DNA of 64,000 bases from Pontivivens insulae (GCF_900302495.1 NZ_OMKW01000002.1:248001-312000); one strand, 5' to 3'. Positions 34,829 to 44,527 are shown, counted from the stretch's first letter. Made by a program: numbers and translations. Notes: generated by a model not told the origin, from the sequence alone.

Positions 34829-37057
34829 ATGACCACTTATGTTGAGCAAAGCGGCCTGAAGGTTGCGGCAGAACTCCATGATTTCATTTCCGAAAAGGCA
34901 TTGCCGGGCACCGGTGTGGCCGCCGAAGCATTCTGGTCGGGGCTGGCTGAACTGATTCACGGCAAAGGTCCGCGCAATCGCGAACTGCTGTCCATTCGCG
35001 AAGATATCCAAGCCAAAATTGACAGCTGGCATCGCGATCATCGCGGTCAAAGCCATGATGCGGACGCCTATACCGCATTCCTGCGCGAGATCGGTTATCT
35101 GGTGCCGGAAGGTGAGCCTTTCGAGATTGAAACGGAAAACGTCGATCCGGAAATCGCATCGACACCCGGCCCCCAACTGGTGGTGCCTGTGATGAATGCG
35201 CGCTATGCGCTCAATGCAGTGAACGCGCGCTGGGGCAGTCTTTATGACGCGCTCTATGGCACGGACGCGATGGGCGATCTTCCTGCGGGTAGAGAATATG
35301 ATGCCGCCCGTGGCGCGCGCGTCATTGACTGGGCGAAGGGTTTCCTTGACGAAGCGGCGCCGCTTTTCTCTGGCTCGCACCGCGATGTCGTTGGGTATCG
35401 TATCGTGCAGGGTGGCCTCGAAGCTGAGATCCTGAACGATCAGGACTTCCGCGCAGCAGATGCGACGCGAAAGGCCACGGACGAGGCGCCGTCCGGCGAG
35501 GCTCCGATCGCGACCCATTCCATCGCGCTGGCTGATCCGACACAGCTTCTGGGTTGGCAGGGGGATGCAGATGCGCCAACGGCGATCCTTCTGCAGAACA
35601 ATGGGTTGAAGATCGAACTGCGCATTGATCGCAATCACCAGATCGGCAGCAGCGACAAAGCCGGCGTTGCAGATGTTGTTCTGGAAAGTGCGGTCTCGAC
35701 GATCATGGATTGCGAGGACAGCGTCGCCGCCGTGGATGCGGAGGATAAGGTGCTCGCTTACTCTAACTGGCTGGGCTTGATGCGCGGCGATCTGGAGGAG
35801 AGTGTCACAAAGAACGGCAAGACCTTCACCCGGGCCATGAACCCGGATCGGGTTTACAACGCCCCGCAGGGGGATGTGACGGTCAAGGGTCGCTCGCTGA
35901 TGTTGGTGCGCAATGTCGGGCATTTGATGACAAACCCGGCCGTGCTTGATCGGGATGGTAATGAAGCGGGTGAAGGCCTGCTCGATGCGATGATCACCAC
36001 GCTCTGCGCGATGCACGATCTTCAGCGCGAGGGTGGCAACTCGGTCCATGGTTCAGTCTATGTCGTAAAGCCGAAAATGCACGGACCCGATGAGGTCGCC
36101 TTTGCCTCGGAAATCTTCGATCACGTCGAGGATGCGCTGGGCCTGCCACGCCACACGGTGAAGCTCGGCATCATGGATGAAGAGCGGCGGACCTCGGCCA
36201 ATCTGATGGAGTGTATCCGGGCGGCGAAACACCGTGTGGCCTTTATCAATACCGGCTTCCTTGACCGGACCGGTGACGAGATGCACACCTCGATGGAGGC
36301 GGGGCCAATGTTGCGCAAGGGCGCGATGAAGTCGACGCTTTGGATCAAGTCCTACGAGGATCGCAACGTCGATATCGGGCTGGCATGTGGTCTGAAGGGG
36401 ACAGCGCAGATCGGCAAGGGGATGTGGGCCATGCCCGACCTTATGGCCGATATGCTGGACCAGAAGATCGGGCATCTGGAACAGGGTGCAACCTGCGCAT
36501 GGGTGCCCTCGCCAACAGCGGCAACCTTGCACGCGACGCATTATCACAAACTCAACGTTCTCGACCGACAGGCGGAGTTGGCCGCAGGAGGTGCTCGCGG
36601 CAAGTTAGGCGACCTGCTGACGATCCCCGTCCATAACGGGGAGAATTGGTCAGACGCAGAGATCACCGCAGAGCTTGAGAATAACGCCCAGGGCATCCTT
36701 GGCTATGTTGTGCGTTGGGTCGATCAGGGCGTTGGATGCTCCAAGGTTCCTGACATCCACGATGTGGGCTTGATGGAAGATCGCGCGACCTGTCGCATCT
36801 CCTCCCAGCATATGGCCAACTGGCTGCACCACGGCGTCGTGACCCGTGATCAGGTCGAGCAGGTCTTGCAGCGCATGGCGATCAAAGTGGATGAGCAAAA
36901 TGCCAACGATCCAGAGTATATCCCGATGGCGCCGGGCTATGACACAATCGCTTATAAGGCCGCGCAGGAACTCGTCTACGAGGGAACCGCCCAGCCGTCA
37001 GGCTACACAGAGCCCGTACTGCACAAGCGTCGGCTTGAGCTGAAAGCCGTCAGCTAG
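34829..37057 (+). CDS. glcB: Malate synthase G
   Basis: A 742-aa enzyme that condenses glyoxylate with acetyl-CoA to malate. It is monomeric type G by length (about 720-740 aa). Signatures are the Mg/glyoxylate site region [21 protein letters not shown], quoted in part ([16 protein letters not shown]), GLMRGDL, the Arg in [11 protein letters not shown] and [13 protein letters not shown]. The start at 34829 follows GGGAGAG; a longer frame from 34766 lacks this. No isocitrate lyase gene is nearby, so glyoxylate may come from the glyoxylate shunt encoded elsewhere or from glycolate. A terminator follows at 37064-37088. Confidence 0.95.
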   Translation: MTTYVEQSGLKVAAELHDFISEKALPGTGVAAEAFWSGLAELIHGKGPRNRELLSIREDIQAKIDSWHRDHRGQSHDADAYTAFLREIGYLVPEGEPFEIETENVDPEIASTPGPQLVVPVMNARYALNAVNARWGSLYDALYGTDAMGDLPAGREYDAARGARVIDWAKGFLDEAAPLFSGSHRDVVGYRIVQGGLEAEILNDQDFRAADATRKATDEAPSGEAPIATHSIALADPTQLLGWQGDADAPTAILLQNNGLKIELRIDRNHQIGSSDKAGVADVVLESAVSTIMDCEDSVAAVDAEDKVLAYSNWLGLMRGDLEESVTKNGKTFTRAMNPDRVYNAPQGDVTVKGRSLMLVRNVGHLMTNPAVLDRDGNEAGEGLLDAMITTLCAMHDLQREGGNSVHGSVYVVKPKMHGPDEVAFASEIFDHVEDALGLPRHTVKLGIMDEERRTSANLMECIRAAKHRVAFINTGFLDRTGDEMHTSMEAGPMLRKGAMKSTLWIKSYEDRNVDIGLACGLKGTAQIGKGMWAMPDLMADMLDQKIGHLEQGATCAWVPSPTAATLHATHYHKLNVLDRQAELAAGGARGKLGDLLTIPVHNGENWSDAEITAELENNAQGILGYVVRWVDQGVGCSKVPDIHDVGLMEDRATCRISSQHMANWLHHGVVTRDQVEQVLQRMAIKVDEQNANDPEYIPMAPGYDTIAYKAAQELVYEGTAQPSGYTEPVLHKRRLELKAVS

Positions 37058-37063
37058 GCAATT

Positions 37064-37088
37064 CGGGGTGGCGCAATCCGCCCCGTTT
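37064..37088 (+). terminator. Intrinsic terminator-like hairpin after glcB
   Basis: CGGGGTGG (37064-37071), loop CGCAAT, CCGCCCCG (37078-37085), then TTT. One G-T wobble. Placed seven bases after the glcB stop. Confidence 0.6.
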
Positions 37089-37098
37089 CACTTCCTGT

Positions 37099-37117
37099 AA
37101 ATATCCCCGCCGGAGGC
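37099..37117. repeat. 19-base repeat, copy 2
   Basis: AAATATCCCCGCCGGAGGC, identical to 32080-32098. Here it stands alone just before the GlcG-like gene, without the pairing right arm. Confidence 0.7.
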
Positions 37118-37134
37118 CGCTACGGTCGCAAGGC

Positions 37135-37587
37135 ATGACAACCGATCGGACCCACCACATGGCTGAAATTTCACATCGCAAAGCACGCACTATCATTGCA
37201 AAGACCCTCGCAAAGGGGCGGGAGATGGAGCTGAAGCCGCTCTCCGTCGTCGTTCTCGACAGCGGCGGCCACGTTAAGGCGTTCGAGCGTGAAGACGGCG
37301 CGGCACCGGGTCGTTTCGACATCGCGCGGGCAAAGGCCTATGGCGCGATCATGCTGGGCATGGGCGGGCAGGCGCAGATGGCGCGGGCCGAGGCGCAGGC
37401 TTACTTCATGAATGCAGTCAACGGTGTCTACGATGGGAAGGTCATTCCGGTGCCCGGCGGCATTCTGGTGCAGGACAAGCGCGGCAACACCATCGGTGCG
37501 GTTGGCGTGACCGGCGACACATCCGACAATGATGCTGAAGCGGGTATGGCAGGGATCGAGGCGGCAGGGCTTGCAGGTCAGCCATGA
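37135..37587 (+). CDS. GlcG/HbpS-like (heme-binding fold) protein
   Basis: A 150-aa protein of the GlcG/HbpS family (Pfam Haem_degrading): LSVVVLDSGGHVKAFEREDGA, quoted in part (VVVLDSGGHVKAFERED), with GAIMLGMGG, VPGGILVQ and GAVGVTGDTSDNDA. Members occur in glycolate-utilisation loci and as extracellular heme-binding proteins; the biochemical role in cells is not settled. Its position behind malate synthase resembles glcG in glc operons. ATG at 37135 has a weak site (AAGG); ATG at 37159 is an alternative. It overlaps the next gene by 4 bases. Confidence 0.78.
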   Translation: MTTDRTHHMAEISHRKARTIIAKTLAKGREMELKPLSVVVLDSGGHVKAFEREDGAAPGRFDIARAKAYGAIMLGMGGQAQMARAEAQAYFMNAVNGVYDGKVIPVPGGILVQDKRGNTIGAVGVTGDTSDNDAEAGMAGIEAAGLAGQP

Positions 37588-37970
37588 GCCGCCAGTTCCA
37601 CAGCCAGGGGTCTGAGTTCGAAAAGACCATCGGCTATTCCCGCGCTGTGCGGGATGGCCGATGGGTCATGGTCGCGGGCACAACGGGGTTCGACTATGCG
37701 ACCATGTCGATCAGTGAGGATCCGGCAGATCAGGCAGAGCAGACGATGCGCAATATTGACGAGGCTTTGCGCGCCGTCGGCGCATCCATGCGAGATGTCA
37801 TTCGAGTGACCTATATTCTGCCGGATGCGGCGGATTTCGAGCCGTGCTGGCCCGCTTTGCGAAAGTGGCTCGGACAGGCAGCCCCCGCCGCGACAATGAT
37901 GGTGGCCGGTCTCTATGATCCAAGGATGAAGATTGAGATCGAGGTGACGGCCCTGATCCGCGAGGATTGA
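37584..37970 (+). CDS. RidA/YjgF-family protein
   Basis: A 128-aa protein of the RidA (reactive intermediate deaminase) superfamily. Visible are IGYSRAVRDGRWVMVAGTTGF, quoted in part (YSRAVRDGRWVMVAGTTG), the trimer interface QTMRNIDEALRAVGASM and the C-terminal IEIEVTALIRED. The conserved Arg of true RidA (in the position before a hydrophobic strand near residue 105) is not clearly present, so it may belong to a Rid subgroup without imine deaminase activity. It overlaps the GlcG-like gene by ATGA. Confidence 0.82.
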   Translation: MSRQFHSQGSEFEKTIGYSRAVRDGRWVMVAGTTGFDYATMSISEDPADQAEQTMRNIDEALRAVGASMRDVIRVTYILPDAADFEPCWPALRKWLGQAAPAATMMVAGLYDPRMKIEIEVTALIRED

Positions 37971-37992
37971 TCGGAGTGACGCGTGCTCGTGC

Positions 37993-38043
37993 GCGCCATC
38001 GTTGACGCAACGATGCGCCTGCACCTCTCGACGCCCAGAGGTG
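37993..38043. promoter_or_regulatory. Two tandem hairpins in the gap before the GATase gene
   Basis: Hairpin one pairs GCGCCATCGTT (37993-38003) with AACGATGCGC (38009-38018), with one bulged base; hairpin two pairs CACCTCT (38022-38028) with AGAGGTG (38037-38043) perfectly. Neither is followed by a T-run. They may mark the end of the RidA transcript or a leader structure. Confidence 0.35.
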
Positions 38044-38088
38044 ACCGCATTATGCTCTATCCGGCATCCTGTAGTTCGGAGTTCGTGC

Positions 38089-38841
38089 ATGTCTCGCCCC
38101 GTGATTGGTATTGTTGGCAACAGCTATCTCATCAACGATGAGTATCCCGCGCAGGCCTGCGGCACCTTCAATCTGGATGCGGTGCGCTACGTCTGTGACG
38201 CAATTCCAGTTATTCTTCCCGCCGATCCGGCTCTGATCTCGGTCGCGGAGGCCCTCGAGACCTGTGCCGGATTCATCTTTCCGGGGGCCCGACCGAATGT
38301 TCATCCCAGCGAATATGGGCATGATGAGACCGAAGCGCATGGCGCCTTTGATCGTGCTCGTGACGGCTTGGCCCTGCCGCTGATCCGCGAGGCGGTTGCG
38401 CGCGGCGTCCCAGTACTGGGGTTGTGCCGAGGTTTTCAGGAACTGGCGGTGGCCTTTGGCTCAACCCTGCATCCAGAAATTCGTGACCTTCCGGGTCGCA
38501 TGAACCATCGCATGCCGCCGGATGGGACATTGGAAGAGAAATTCGAACTGCGTCACGATGTGACGCTCACGCCGGGCGGGCGATTTGCACAGATTTTTGG
38601 CGGTACCACCGTGCGCACCAATACCCTGCACGGACAGGGGATTGATGAGCCGGGCGCACGTGTCGTGATCGAGGGATATGCACCGGACGGCACGCCAGAG
38701 GCGATCCATATTGCCGACGCACCCGGTTTCGCCATGGGCGTGCAATGGCATCCAGAGTGGAATGCCGGTGCTGATCCGGTGTCTCGTCCATTGTTCGAGG
38801 CGTTCGCCCGCGCGGCCCATGGGCTTGCCCGCGCGGCCTGA
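38089..38841 (+). CDS. Class I glutamine amidotransferase-like hydrolase (gamma-glutamyl-GABA hydrolase type)
   Basis: A 250-aa enzyme of peptidase family C26, like PuuD. The nucleophile is C113 in VLGLCRGFQE, and the catalytic His and Glu are in MGVQWHPEW. PuuD hydrolyses gamma-glutamyl-GABA in putrescine degradation; other members act on other gamma-glutamyl amides. No other puu gene is nearby, so the substrate is uncertain. The start at 38089 has GGAG about 10 bases upstream; the longer frame from 38002 covers the hairpin region. Confidence 0.84.
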   Translation: MSRPVIGIVGNSYLINDEYPAQACGTFNLDAVRYVCDAIPVILPADPALISVAEALETCAGFIFPGARPNVHPSEYGHDETEAHGAFDRARDGLALPLIREAVARGVPVLGLCRGFQELAVAFGSTLHPEIRDLPGRMNHRMPPDGTLEEKFELRHDVTLTPGGRFAQIFGGTTVRTNTLHGQGIDEPGARVVIEGYAPDGTPEAIHIADAPGFAMGVQWHPEWNAGADPVSRPLFEAFARAAHGLARAA

Positions 38842-38867
38842 CCCGACTTCCAGATCTGGAGAACACG

Positions 38868-40271
38868 ATGGCGCGACGCGCTTCCAAGGCGACGCCGCCC
38901 TATGGGCTGCTCGCGATCATTGCCGTTGCGGCGATCCTGTTGCCGTTTGCTGGTTTGTGGCAGGAGGCGGTTCCGCTTTCCGTTGACGAGGCGCTGTTAT
39001 GGGACAGCGCGCGGTCAGAGCTCTATCGCTATTACTGGACCGAACCGCTCGCCACGTTCGCGACCCGCGGTGCGCAGGCCGTCTTTGGTGACACGGTGCT
39101 CGCGCTGCGCATCTGCGGCCCAATCGCGACATGCGTGATCCTCGCAGCTATGATCTTCTCCGCGCCGGTAAAGATGCGACGCGCTGCAATCATATCGGGC
39201 ACTCTCGTGATCGGTTCACCGATTGTGTTGTGGCATCTGCTGCGTGACAGCGCCGATATCGCCGGGATGGCGGCAATGACGGGCGCTTTGCTCATCGGAC
39301 TGGAGGCTGCAAAGCCACCCAAACGCAAGAAAGATCCTGAACGCTGGTCTTTCTGGGCGCTCTCAGGACTGTTCGGCGCGGTTGCTGTCATGACCTCGAT
39401 CTGGAGCGCTGGGCCACTGGTTGGGGGGATCGTGGGCTTTCTCTTGAGCGCTGGGCGCAAACGCTGGCGGGCAGGCGCGCTCAGCCTTGGGGTCGCCGGG
39501 TTGATAGTCACGCCCTGGGTGCTGTGGCTGGTGGCGACAGGTTTTGTCCCTGTTGCATTGTTTATAGGCGACATGGCGGCACCGGTTGAACTGTTGTGGG
39601 TACTGGCCCTCGGCCCGCTGCTGCTGGGTGTCCTGACCGTTGGCAGCGCGGGGACGGCAGGTGCGATGATCGGCGGTGTGCTGGGCGCTGGCATCGCCTA
39701 CGCGACCGGCGGAGACTTCGCGGCATGCGTGCTGATGCTCGCACCGGTGCTTGCGCTTTCCATTCCGCGTGAACTGTCGACGTCCAAGGCCGCGCCATTG
39801 CGCGCGCTGGCATTGATCGGTCCGTGTCTTTTGGCCGGTGTCATGGCGCTCGCCTCAGTTCACGCTCGATATGCGGGCGGTTTACCCGCCTATGCTGATC
39901 CTTTCGCACAAGATCGCTTCGAAGCTGCGCGATGCGAAACGGCGCTGATCGCGATGGAGGATTTGGGTGGCAGCGGGTTCGCATCTGCCAGGCTCGAAGA
40001 CCAGATCCTATGCCGCTGGCTGGGGGTGCTGACCGCTGCGCCGGTGATCCTGACCGAATTGCCTGCGGGCAGTGCCCCACCGTTGCGCCAACGGCTGGGC
40101 CCACTCGCGCTTGAGGGGGGGGACGCATTGCTGATCAGCTTTCCTCCGCGAACACCCGAGCAGGTGGCAGGCCCGCTCCTGATGGTGGTAGAACAGGAGA
40201 GGGTTGAGCTGCCTTTGCATCTGGACCGCGTCCAAGAGGTTGATCTGAGCCTTGTGAGATCGCTGCGTTAG
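38868..40271 (+). CDS. Polytopic membrane protein, GT39/ArnT-like glycosyltransferase candidate
   Basis: A 467-aa protein with about ten membrane segments and a C-terminal soluble part. The first periplasmic loop holds SVDEALLWDSARSELYRYYWTEPL, quoted in part (SVDEALLWDSARSEL, YRYYWTEPLA), the acidic DE motif and context of GT39/GT83 glycosyltransferases such as ArnT, which transfer sugars from polyprenyl phosphates. Residues about 350-460 form the soluble domain. Acceptor and donor are unknown. It begins 26 bases after the previous gene and ends 44 bases before dctB. Confidence 0.65.
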   Translation: MARRASKATPPYGLLAIIAVAAILLPFAGLWQEAVPLSVDEALLWDSARSELYRYYWTEPLATFATRGAQAVFGDTVLALRICGPIATCVILAAMIFSAPVKMRRAAIISGTLVIGSPIVLWHLLRDSADIAGMAAMTGALLIGLEAAKPPKRKKDPERWSFWALSGLFGAVAVMTSIWSAGPLVGGIVGFLLSAGRKRWRAGALSLGVAGLIVTPWVLWLVATGFVPVALFIGDMAAPVELLWVLALGPLLLGVLTVGSAGTAGAMIGGVLGAGIAYATGGDFAACVLMLAPVLALSIPRELSTSKAAPLRALALIGPCLLAGVMALASVHARYAGGLPAYADPFAQDRFEAARCETALIAMEDLGGSGFASARLEDQILCRWLGVLTAAPVILTELPAGSAPPLRQRLGPLALEGGDALLISFPPRTPEQVAGPLLMVVEQERVELPLHLDRVQEVDLSLVRSLR

Positions 40272-40315
40272 TGCGGCAGTTGCACCTGCACCTGCCACGC
40301 GCCTAACCTGAGCAC

Positions 40316-42133
40316 ATGTTCCGCTTGCGCCATCTCAAACGCAATCTTCCCCTGACACTTGGGCTGCTCACCCTTGTCGCAGTGCTCTCAATCGCGACGT
40401 TCAAGGCGGCGGAACGCTATTTCTTCGAACGCTTGGCAGAGCGGGCGGAGACATCCATCGCGCTACAACGGGAAAACCTGAACGGCTGGCTGGGCCGGTT
40501 CCGTGCGTTGCCATCCGTTTTCGCACGCCATCCCGATCTGTCCCGTGCGTTGCGTTATCCCGACGATTTCGAGTTGCGCGACCGGGTGAGTTTGCTGCTG
40601 GAGCGTTGGAGCTTTGCGACGGGTGCGCAAGAGAGCTTTTTGGTCAATCTCGACGGGCAGGTCATCGCGTCGTCGGACTGGTCGGACAGGGATACTCTTC
40701 TCAACCGCAATGTCAGTGGTACGCCTCAGCATATGGAGGCGCTACAGGGGCGTCTCGGTCGTCAGTTCGACTATGGCGATGCTGACGGTCAGGGTGAGCG
40801 GGCCTACCAGTTCAGTTTCCCCGTACGTATTGGAACCGGCGTTGCAGGCGTCATCGTCGTGCGTGCCGACATTGATCGCCTGGAAGAGGAGATGCGGCTC
40901 AGCCCCGATGAGGTCTTCGTCACAGATCGCGACGGGGTGGTCGTGCTGTCCGGGCAGCCCGCCTTGCGCCTGACCAGCCTCGCGGACGATGCACGTTTTC
41001 CTGTGACACCGGTGGCGAACCTCTCGGATGGCCCGTTATCCGCGTGGGAGCTGGTGACCGGGCCGGCAGATCGCTCTGACAGCGCGCCACGGGAATTCAT
41101 GCATGTCGCGGTGCCCATCGCGACCGAAGGGTGGCGGCTGCATCTTTTGGCCCAGACTGGAACCGCCCGCACACAAGCTGTGCTTGCCATGATCGGTGCG
41201 GTGCTTGTGATGCTTGTGCTGGGCTTGGTCGTGGCTCTGATCCTGATGCGGCGTCGGACCTTGCTGCAGAGGCTCACCGCGCGGGAGCGTGAAGGCAGGC
41301 TGCTCGAACAGAAGGTATCGGCCCGTACGGCGGCGCTGAAAACAGCAAATCAACGGCTGGAACAGGAGGTGCGTGACAGAACCGCAGCGGAGGCGGAACT
41401 GCGCCGAACCCAAGCCGAGATGGTTCAGGTCGGCAAGATGGCAGTCTTGGGACAGATGAGCACCGCGCTGAGCCATGAGTTCAACCAGCCCCTCACCGCG
41501 ATCCGCTCCTACGCAGAAAACGCCGACGCGTTTATCGAGCGGGACCTGCCCGTAAAAGCGCGGGAAAACCTGTCCAGGATCCAGCGACTGACCGCGCGCA
41601 TGGCGCAGCTTTCGCGCAGCCTTGCAAATTTCGCGCGCAAACCCGGCGAAGGGTTGGAGGATACCAGCGTCGCGAAGGTGGTTGAGGAGGCGCTCGGTCT
41701 TCTCGAAGCGCGTCTGGATCGGGCGGGGGTCACGGTCGAGTTGGGGGGCGATTTTGCAAATGCTGTTGCGCGCGCCGGGGACATTCGATTGCAGCACGTG
41801 CTGATGAACCTGATCGGAAACGCACTGGACGCGACAGAGGGGCAAGACGGTGCACGGATCTGGCTCGATGTTGAGCAGACCGCCCAATCGGTGATCCTGC
41901 GCGTAAGCGACAATGGCCCCGGTGTGCCCGAGCAATTGCGCGCACAGGTCTTTGATCCCTTTTACACCACGAAAGATGTTGGCCGTGGGATTGGGCTGGG
42001 CCTTTCGATTACATTCAACATTGTGACGGATTTCGGGGGCACGATCCGCGTCGATGATGGCCCCGAAGGTGGGGCGATGTTTGTCGTCACTCTTGATCGC
42101 GCTCGGCCGCTCGCCGATGTTGCCGCGCAGTGA
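40316..42133 (+). CDS. dctB: C4-dicarboxylate sensor histidine kinase DctB
   Basis: A 605-aa sensor kinase. Residues 12-30 and 285-310 are membrane helices enclosing a periplasmic double-Cache domain (LVNLDGQVIASSDWSDRDTLLNR, quoted in part: VNLDGQVIASSDWSD). A coiled coil (340-375) leads to the HisKA motif LSHEFNQPLTAIRSYAENA, quoted in part, with H387, and the ATPase domain has NLIGNALDA, DNGPG and GIGLGLSI. It senses succinate, fumarate or malate and phosphorylates DctD. dctD follows 30 bases later. Confidence 0.92.
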   Translation: MFRLRHLKRNLPLTLGLLTLVAVLSIATFKAAERYFFERLAERAETSIALQRENLNGWLGRFRALPSVFARHPDLSRALRYPDDFELRDRVSLLLERWSFATGAQESFLVNLDGQVIASSDWSDRDTLLNRNVSGTPQHMEALQGRLGRQFDYGDADGQGERAYQFSFPVRIGTGVAGVIVVRADIDRLEEEMRLSPDEVFVTDRDGVVVLSGQPALRLTSLADDARFPVTPVANLSDGPLSAWELVTGPADRSDSAPREFMHVAVPIATEGWRLHLLAQTGTARTQAVLAMIGAVLVMLVLGLVVALILMRRRTLLQRLTAREREGRLLEQKVSARTAALKTANQRLEQEVRDRTAAEAELRRTQAEMVQVGKMAVLGQMSTALSHEFNQPLTAIRSYAENADAFIERDLPVKARENLSRIQRLTARMAQLSRSLANFARKPGEGLEDTSVAKVVEEALGLLEARLDRAGVTVELGGDFANAVARAGDIRLQHVLMNLIGNALDATEGQDGARIWLDVEQTAQSVILRVSDNGPGVPEQLRAQVFDPFYTTKDVGRGIGLGLSITFNIVTDFGGTIRVDDGPEGGAMFVVTLDRARPLADVAAQ

Positions 42134-42163
42134 GTGGCGCAGGATGAAGGAGCAGGGCGCATC

Positions 42164-43498
42164 ATGACGGAACGGGTGATTCTGGTCGATGATGAGGCCG
42201 AAGTGCGCGAGGCCGTTTCGCAATCGCTGGAGCTTGCCGGTTTCAGCGTAGAGCCGGTGGCCGGTGCGGCACGTGCTCTGGAACTTGTTGGTCCCGATTT
42301 TGCAGGTGTGATTGTCAGTGACATCCGCATGCCGCGCATGGACGGGATGGAGTTTCTGTCCCGCTTGCAAGAGCGTGATCCCGATTTGCCGGTGATCCTG
42401 ATCACGGGTCACGGGGACGTCCCGCTTGCGGTTGAGGCGATGCGGGCAGGGGCGCTCGATTTCGTTGAGAAACCCTTTGAGACTGCGCGACTTGTCGAGG
42501 CCGTGGAGCGGGGCCTTCACCACCGGCGTCTGGTGCTGGAAAACCGCGAAATGCGCAGGACACTCGAAAATCGTGACCGGCTCGAAAGCCTGATGGTGGG
42601 ACGCGCACCCTCGATTGTCAGTTTGCGCCAGCAGATCAGGACGATTGCGGGCAGCCCCGCAGATGTGCTGATCACCGGGCAGACCGGGACAGGGAAAGAG
42701 ATCGCGGCGCGCGGCCTGCATATGCTGTCAGAACGCGGGGATCGCCCGCTTGTTGCCATCAACATGGCAGCACTTCCCGCGTCTCTGATTGAAAGCGAGC
42801 TTTTTGGACATGAGGCGGGTGCGTTTCCCGGTGCGCTCAAGCAACGCTTTGGCAAGTTTGAACATGCGCGTGGCGGCACGGTATTCCTCGATGAGATCGA
42901 CGCGCTGCCCCTCGATCTGCAAGCGAAGCTGTTGCGCGTGATTGAGGAGCGTTCGGTTGTGCGCGTCGGTTCGAATGATCCGATCCGCCTTGACGTCCGG
43001 TTTATCGCGGCGTCGAAAGCTGATCTTGCCGCACGGGTGGCCGAGGGCACGTTCCGCGCGGATCTCTACTACCGACTGGCCGTGGTGTCCCTGACCATCC
43101 CGCCCTTGGCGGAGCGCATTGAAGATGTGCCGCGCCTGTTTCAGCATCTCGTCAATCAGGCGGCGCTGCGGCACCGGCGACCCGTTGCGGAGGTTCCGAC
43201 GGCTCTGTTCGCTGAGCTTGCGGGGCGGGATTGGCCGGGCAATGTCCGCGAATTGCGAAATGCCGCGGATCGTTTCGTCCTGGGTCTTGCCCCATCGGAT
43301 CCTGCGACAGAACAACCAGCGACAGAGCTGCCCCGCCGCGTGGAACGGTTCGAGCGTGCTGCGATCGCGGCTGAGCTGGCCGGGCAGGGCGGCAATGTAA
43401 AGGCGACCTACGAGGCGTTGGGGATCAGCCGCAAGACGCTCTATGAAAAGATGGTGAAATACGAACTGGACCGCGCGCGTTTCGCGCGGGATGGATAG
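42164..43498 (+). CDS. dctD: C4-dicarboxylate response regulator DctD (sigma54 activator type)
   Basis: A 444-aa regulator. The receiver domain has phosphoacceptor D53 (IVSDIRMPR) and Lys in FVEKPFE; the AAA+ domain has Walker A GQTGTGKE and Walker B TVFLDEID, and the C-terminus a Fis-type helix-turn-helix (NVKATYEALGISRKTLYEKM). The loop that contacts sigma54, normally GAFTGA, reads GAFPGA here (residues 219-224), so the key Thr is replaced by Pro; this may change or abolish sigma54 interaction. The start at 42164 has AAGGAG upstream. It overlaps the dctP region with only 13 bases between genes. Confidence 0.9.
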   Translation: MTERVILVDDEAEVREAVSQSLELAGFSVEPVAGAARALELVGPDFAGVIVSDIRMPRMDGMEFLSRLQERDPDLPVILITGHGDVPLAVEAMRAGALDFVEKPFETARLVEAVERGLHHRRLVLENREMRRTLENRDRLESLMVGRAPSIVSLRQQIRTIAGSPADVLITGQTGTGKEIAARGLHMLSERGDRPLVAINMAALPASLIESELFGHEAGAFPGALKQRFGKFEHARGGTVFLDEIDALPLDLQAKLLRVIEERSVVRVGSNDPIRLDVRFIAASKADLAARVAEGTFRADLYYRLAVVSLTIPPLAERIEDVPRLFQHLVNQAALRHRRPVAEVPTALFAELAGRDWPGNVRELRNAADRFVLGLAPSDPATEQPATELPRRVERFERAAIAAELAGQGGNVKATYEALGISRKTLYEKMVKYELDRARFARDG

Positions 43499-43511
43499 GA
43501 GTTGTGATCGG

Positions 43512-44513
43512 ATGACTGGGTTTCGCTACGCACTGGTGCTTGTACCCACCGTCCTGTTCGCATCGTCTGCCTTGGCCGACTGTGATCCGGGTGAGATGGT
43601 CATCAAGTTCAGCCATGTCACAAATGCGGACAATCACCCCAAGGGCATCGCGGCCGATCTGCTGATGCAGCGCGTCAATGACGAGATGGACGGGCAGGCC
43701 TGTATGGAGGTCTATCCGGCCAGCGCGCTTTACACCGACGATCAGGTGTTTGAGGCGATGTTGCAGGGCGATGTCCAGCTCGCGGCCCCGTCGCTATCGA
43801 AATTCGAGCCATTCACCCGGGTGTTTCGCATCTTCGATCTGCCGTTTCTGTTCGAGGATATAGCCGCCGTAGACGCTTTTCAGATGTCAGAGACTGGTCA
43901 GGCCATGATGACCTCAATGACTGGCCGCGGTCTGCGCGGGCTGGCGTTCTGGCACAATGGGATGAAGCAGATGTCTGCCAATGTCCCTCTGATCACGCCG
44001 GCGGATGCTGAAGGTTTGAAATTTCGCATTCAGGCCTCCGACGTGTTGACCGCGCAGATCGATGCGATGGGCGCGACGTCCCAGCCGACCGCGTTTTCAG
44101 AAGTCTATGGCGCGCTGCAGACCGGCATCGTGGACGGGCAGGAAAACACATGGTCCAATATATACGGGCAGGACATTCTGCAGTTTCAGGATGGCGTCAC
44201 CGAAACCAATCACGGCATCATCGACTATCTCGTGGTCACGTCAGAGGAGTGGTGGCAGGGCCTTGATCCTGAGATGCGCACGCAGTTGGCGACGATCATC
44301 CAAGAGGTAACGGAAACGCGCAACGCGGAGGCATTCGCCGTCAATGAGGAGGCCCGGCAGGCGATCCTCGCGTCAGGCGAGACGATCCGTCAACTCACTC
44401 CGGCTCAGCGTCAAGCTTGGGTCGATACAATGCTGCCGGTCTGGGATCAGTTCGTGGATGACATCGGGCAAGAGAACATCGACGCGGCACAAGCGATCAA
44501 TGCGGGGCGATAG
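43512..44513 (+). CDS. dctP: TRAP transporter substrate-binding protein DctP
   Basis: A 333-aa periplasmic binding protein. A signal peptide (residues 1-22, ending SSALA) precedes VIKFSHVTNADNHPKG; later LRGLAFWHNGMKQMS, LKFRIQ with the ligand-binding Arg, and GALQTGIVDGQENTWSNI are signatures of the DctP family. It delivers C4-dicarboxylates or related organic acids to a TRAP permease. The usual partners dctQ and dctM do not follow; the next gene is convergent. With dctBD directly upstream it may serve transport, sensing or both. The start at 43512 is preceded by AGGAG. Confidence 0.92.
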   Translation: MTGFRYALVLVPTVLFASSALADCDPGEMVIKFSHVTNADNHPKGIAADLLMQRVNDEMDGQACMEVYPASALYTDDQVFEAMLQGDVQLAAPSLSKFEPFTRVFRIFDLPFLFEDIAAVDAFQMSETGQAMMTSMTGRGLRGLAFWHNGMKQMSANVPLITPADAEGLKFRIQASDVLTAQIDAMGATSQPTAFSEVYGALQTGIVDGQENTWSNIYGQDILQFQDGVTETNHGIIDYLVVTSEEWWQGLDPEMRTQLATIIQEVTETRNAEAFAVNEEARQAILASGETIRQLTPAQRQAWVDTMLPVWDQFVDDIGQENIDAAQAINAGR

Positions 44514-44527
44514 CGTCGCTGGAGCCA

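Noticed and set aside
41036-42721. Long open frame antisense to dctB and dctD (561 codons)
   Set aside because: Covers two clear genes on the plus strand and lacks any motif or ribosome site.
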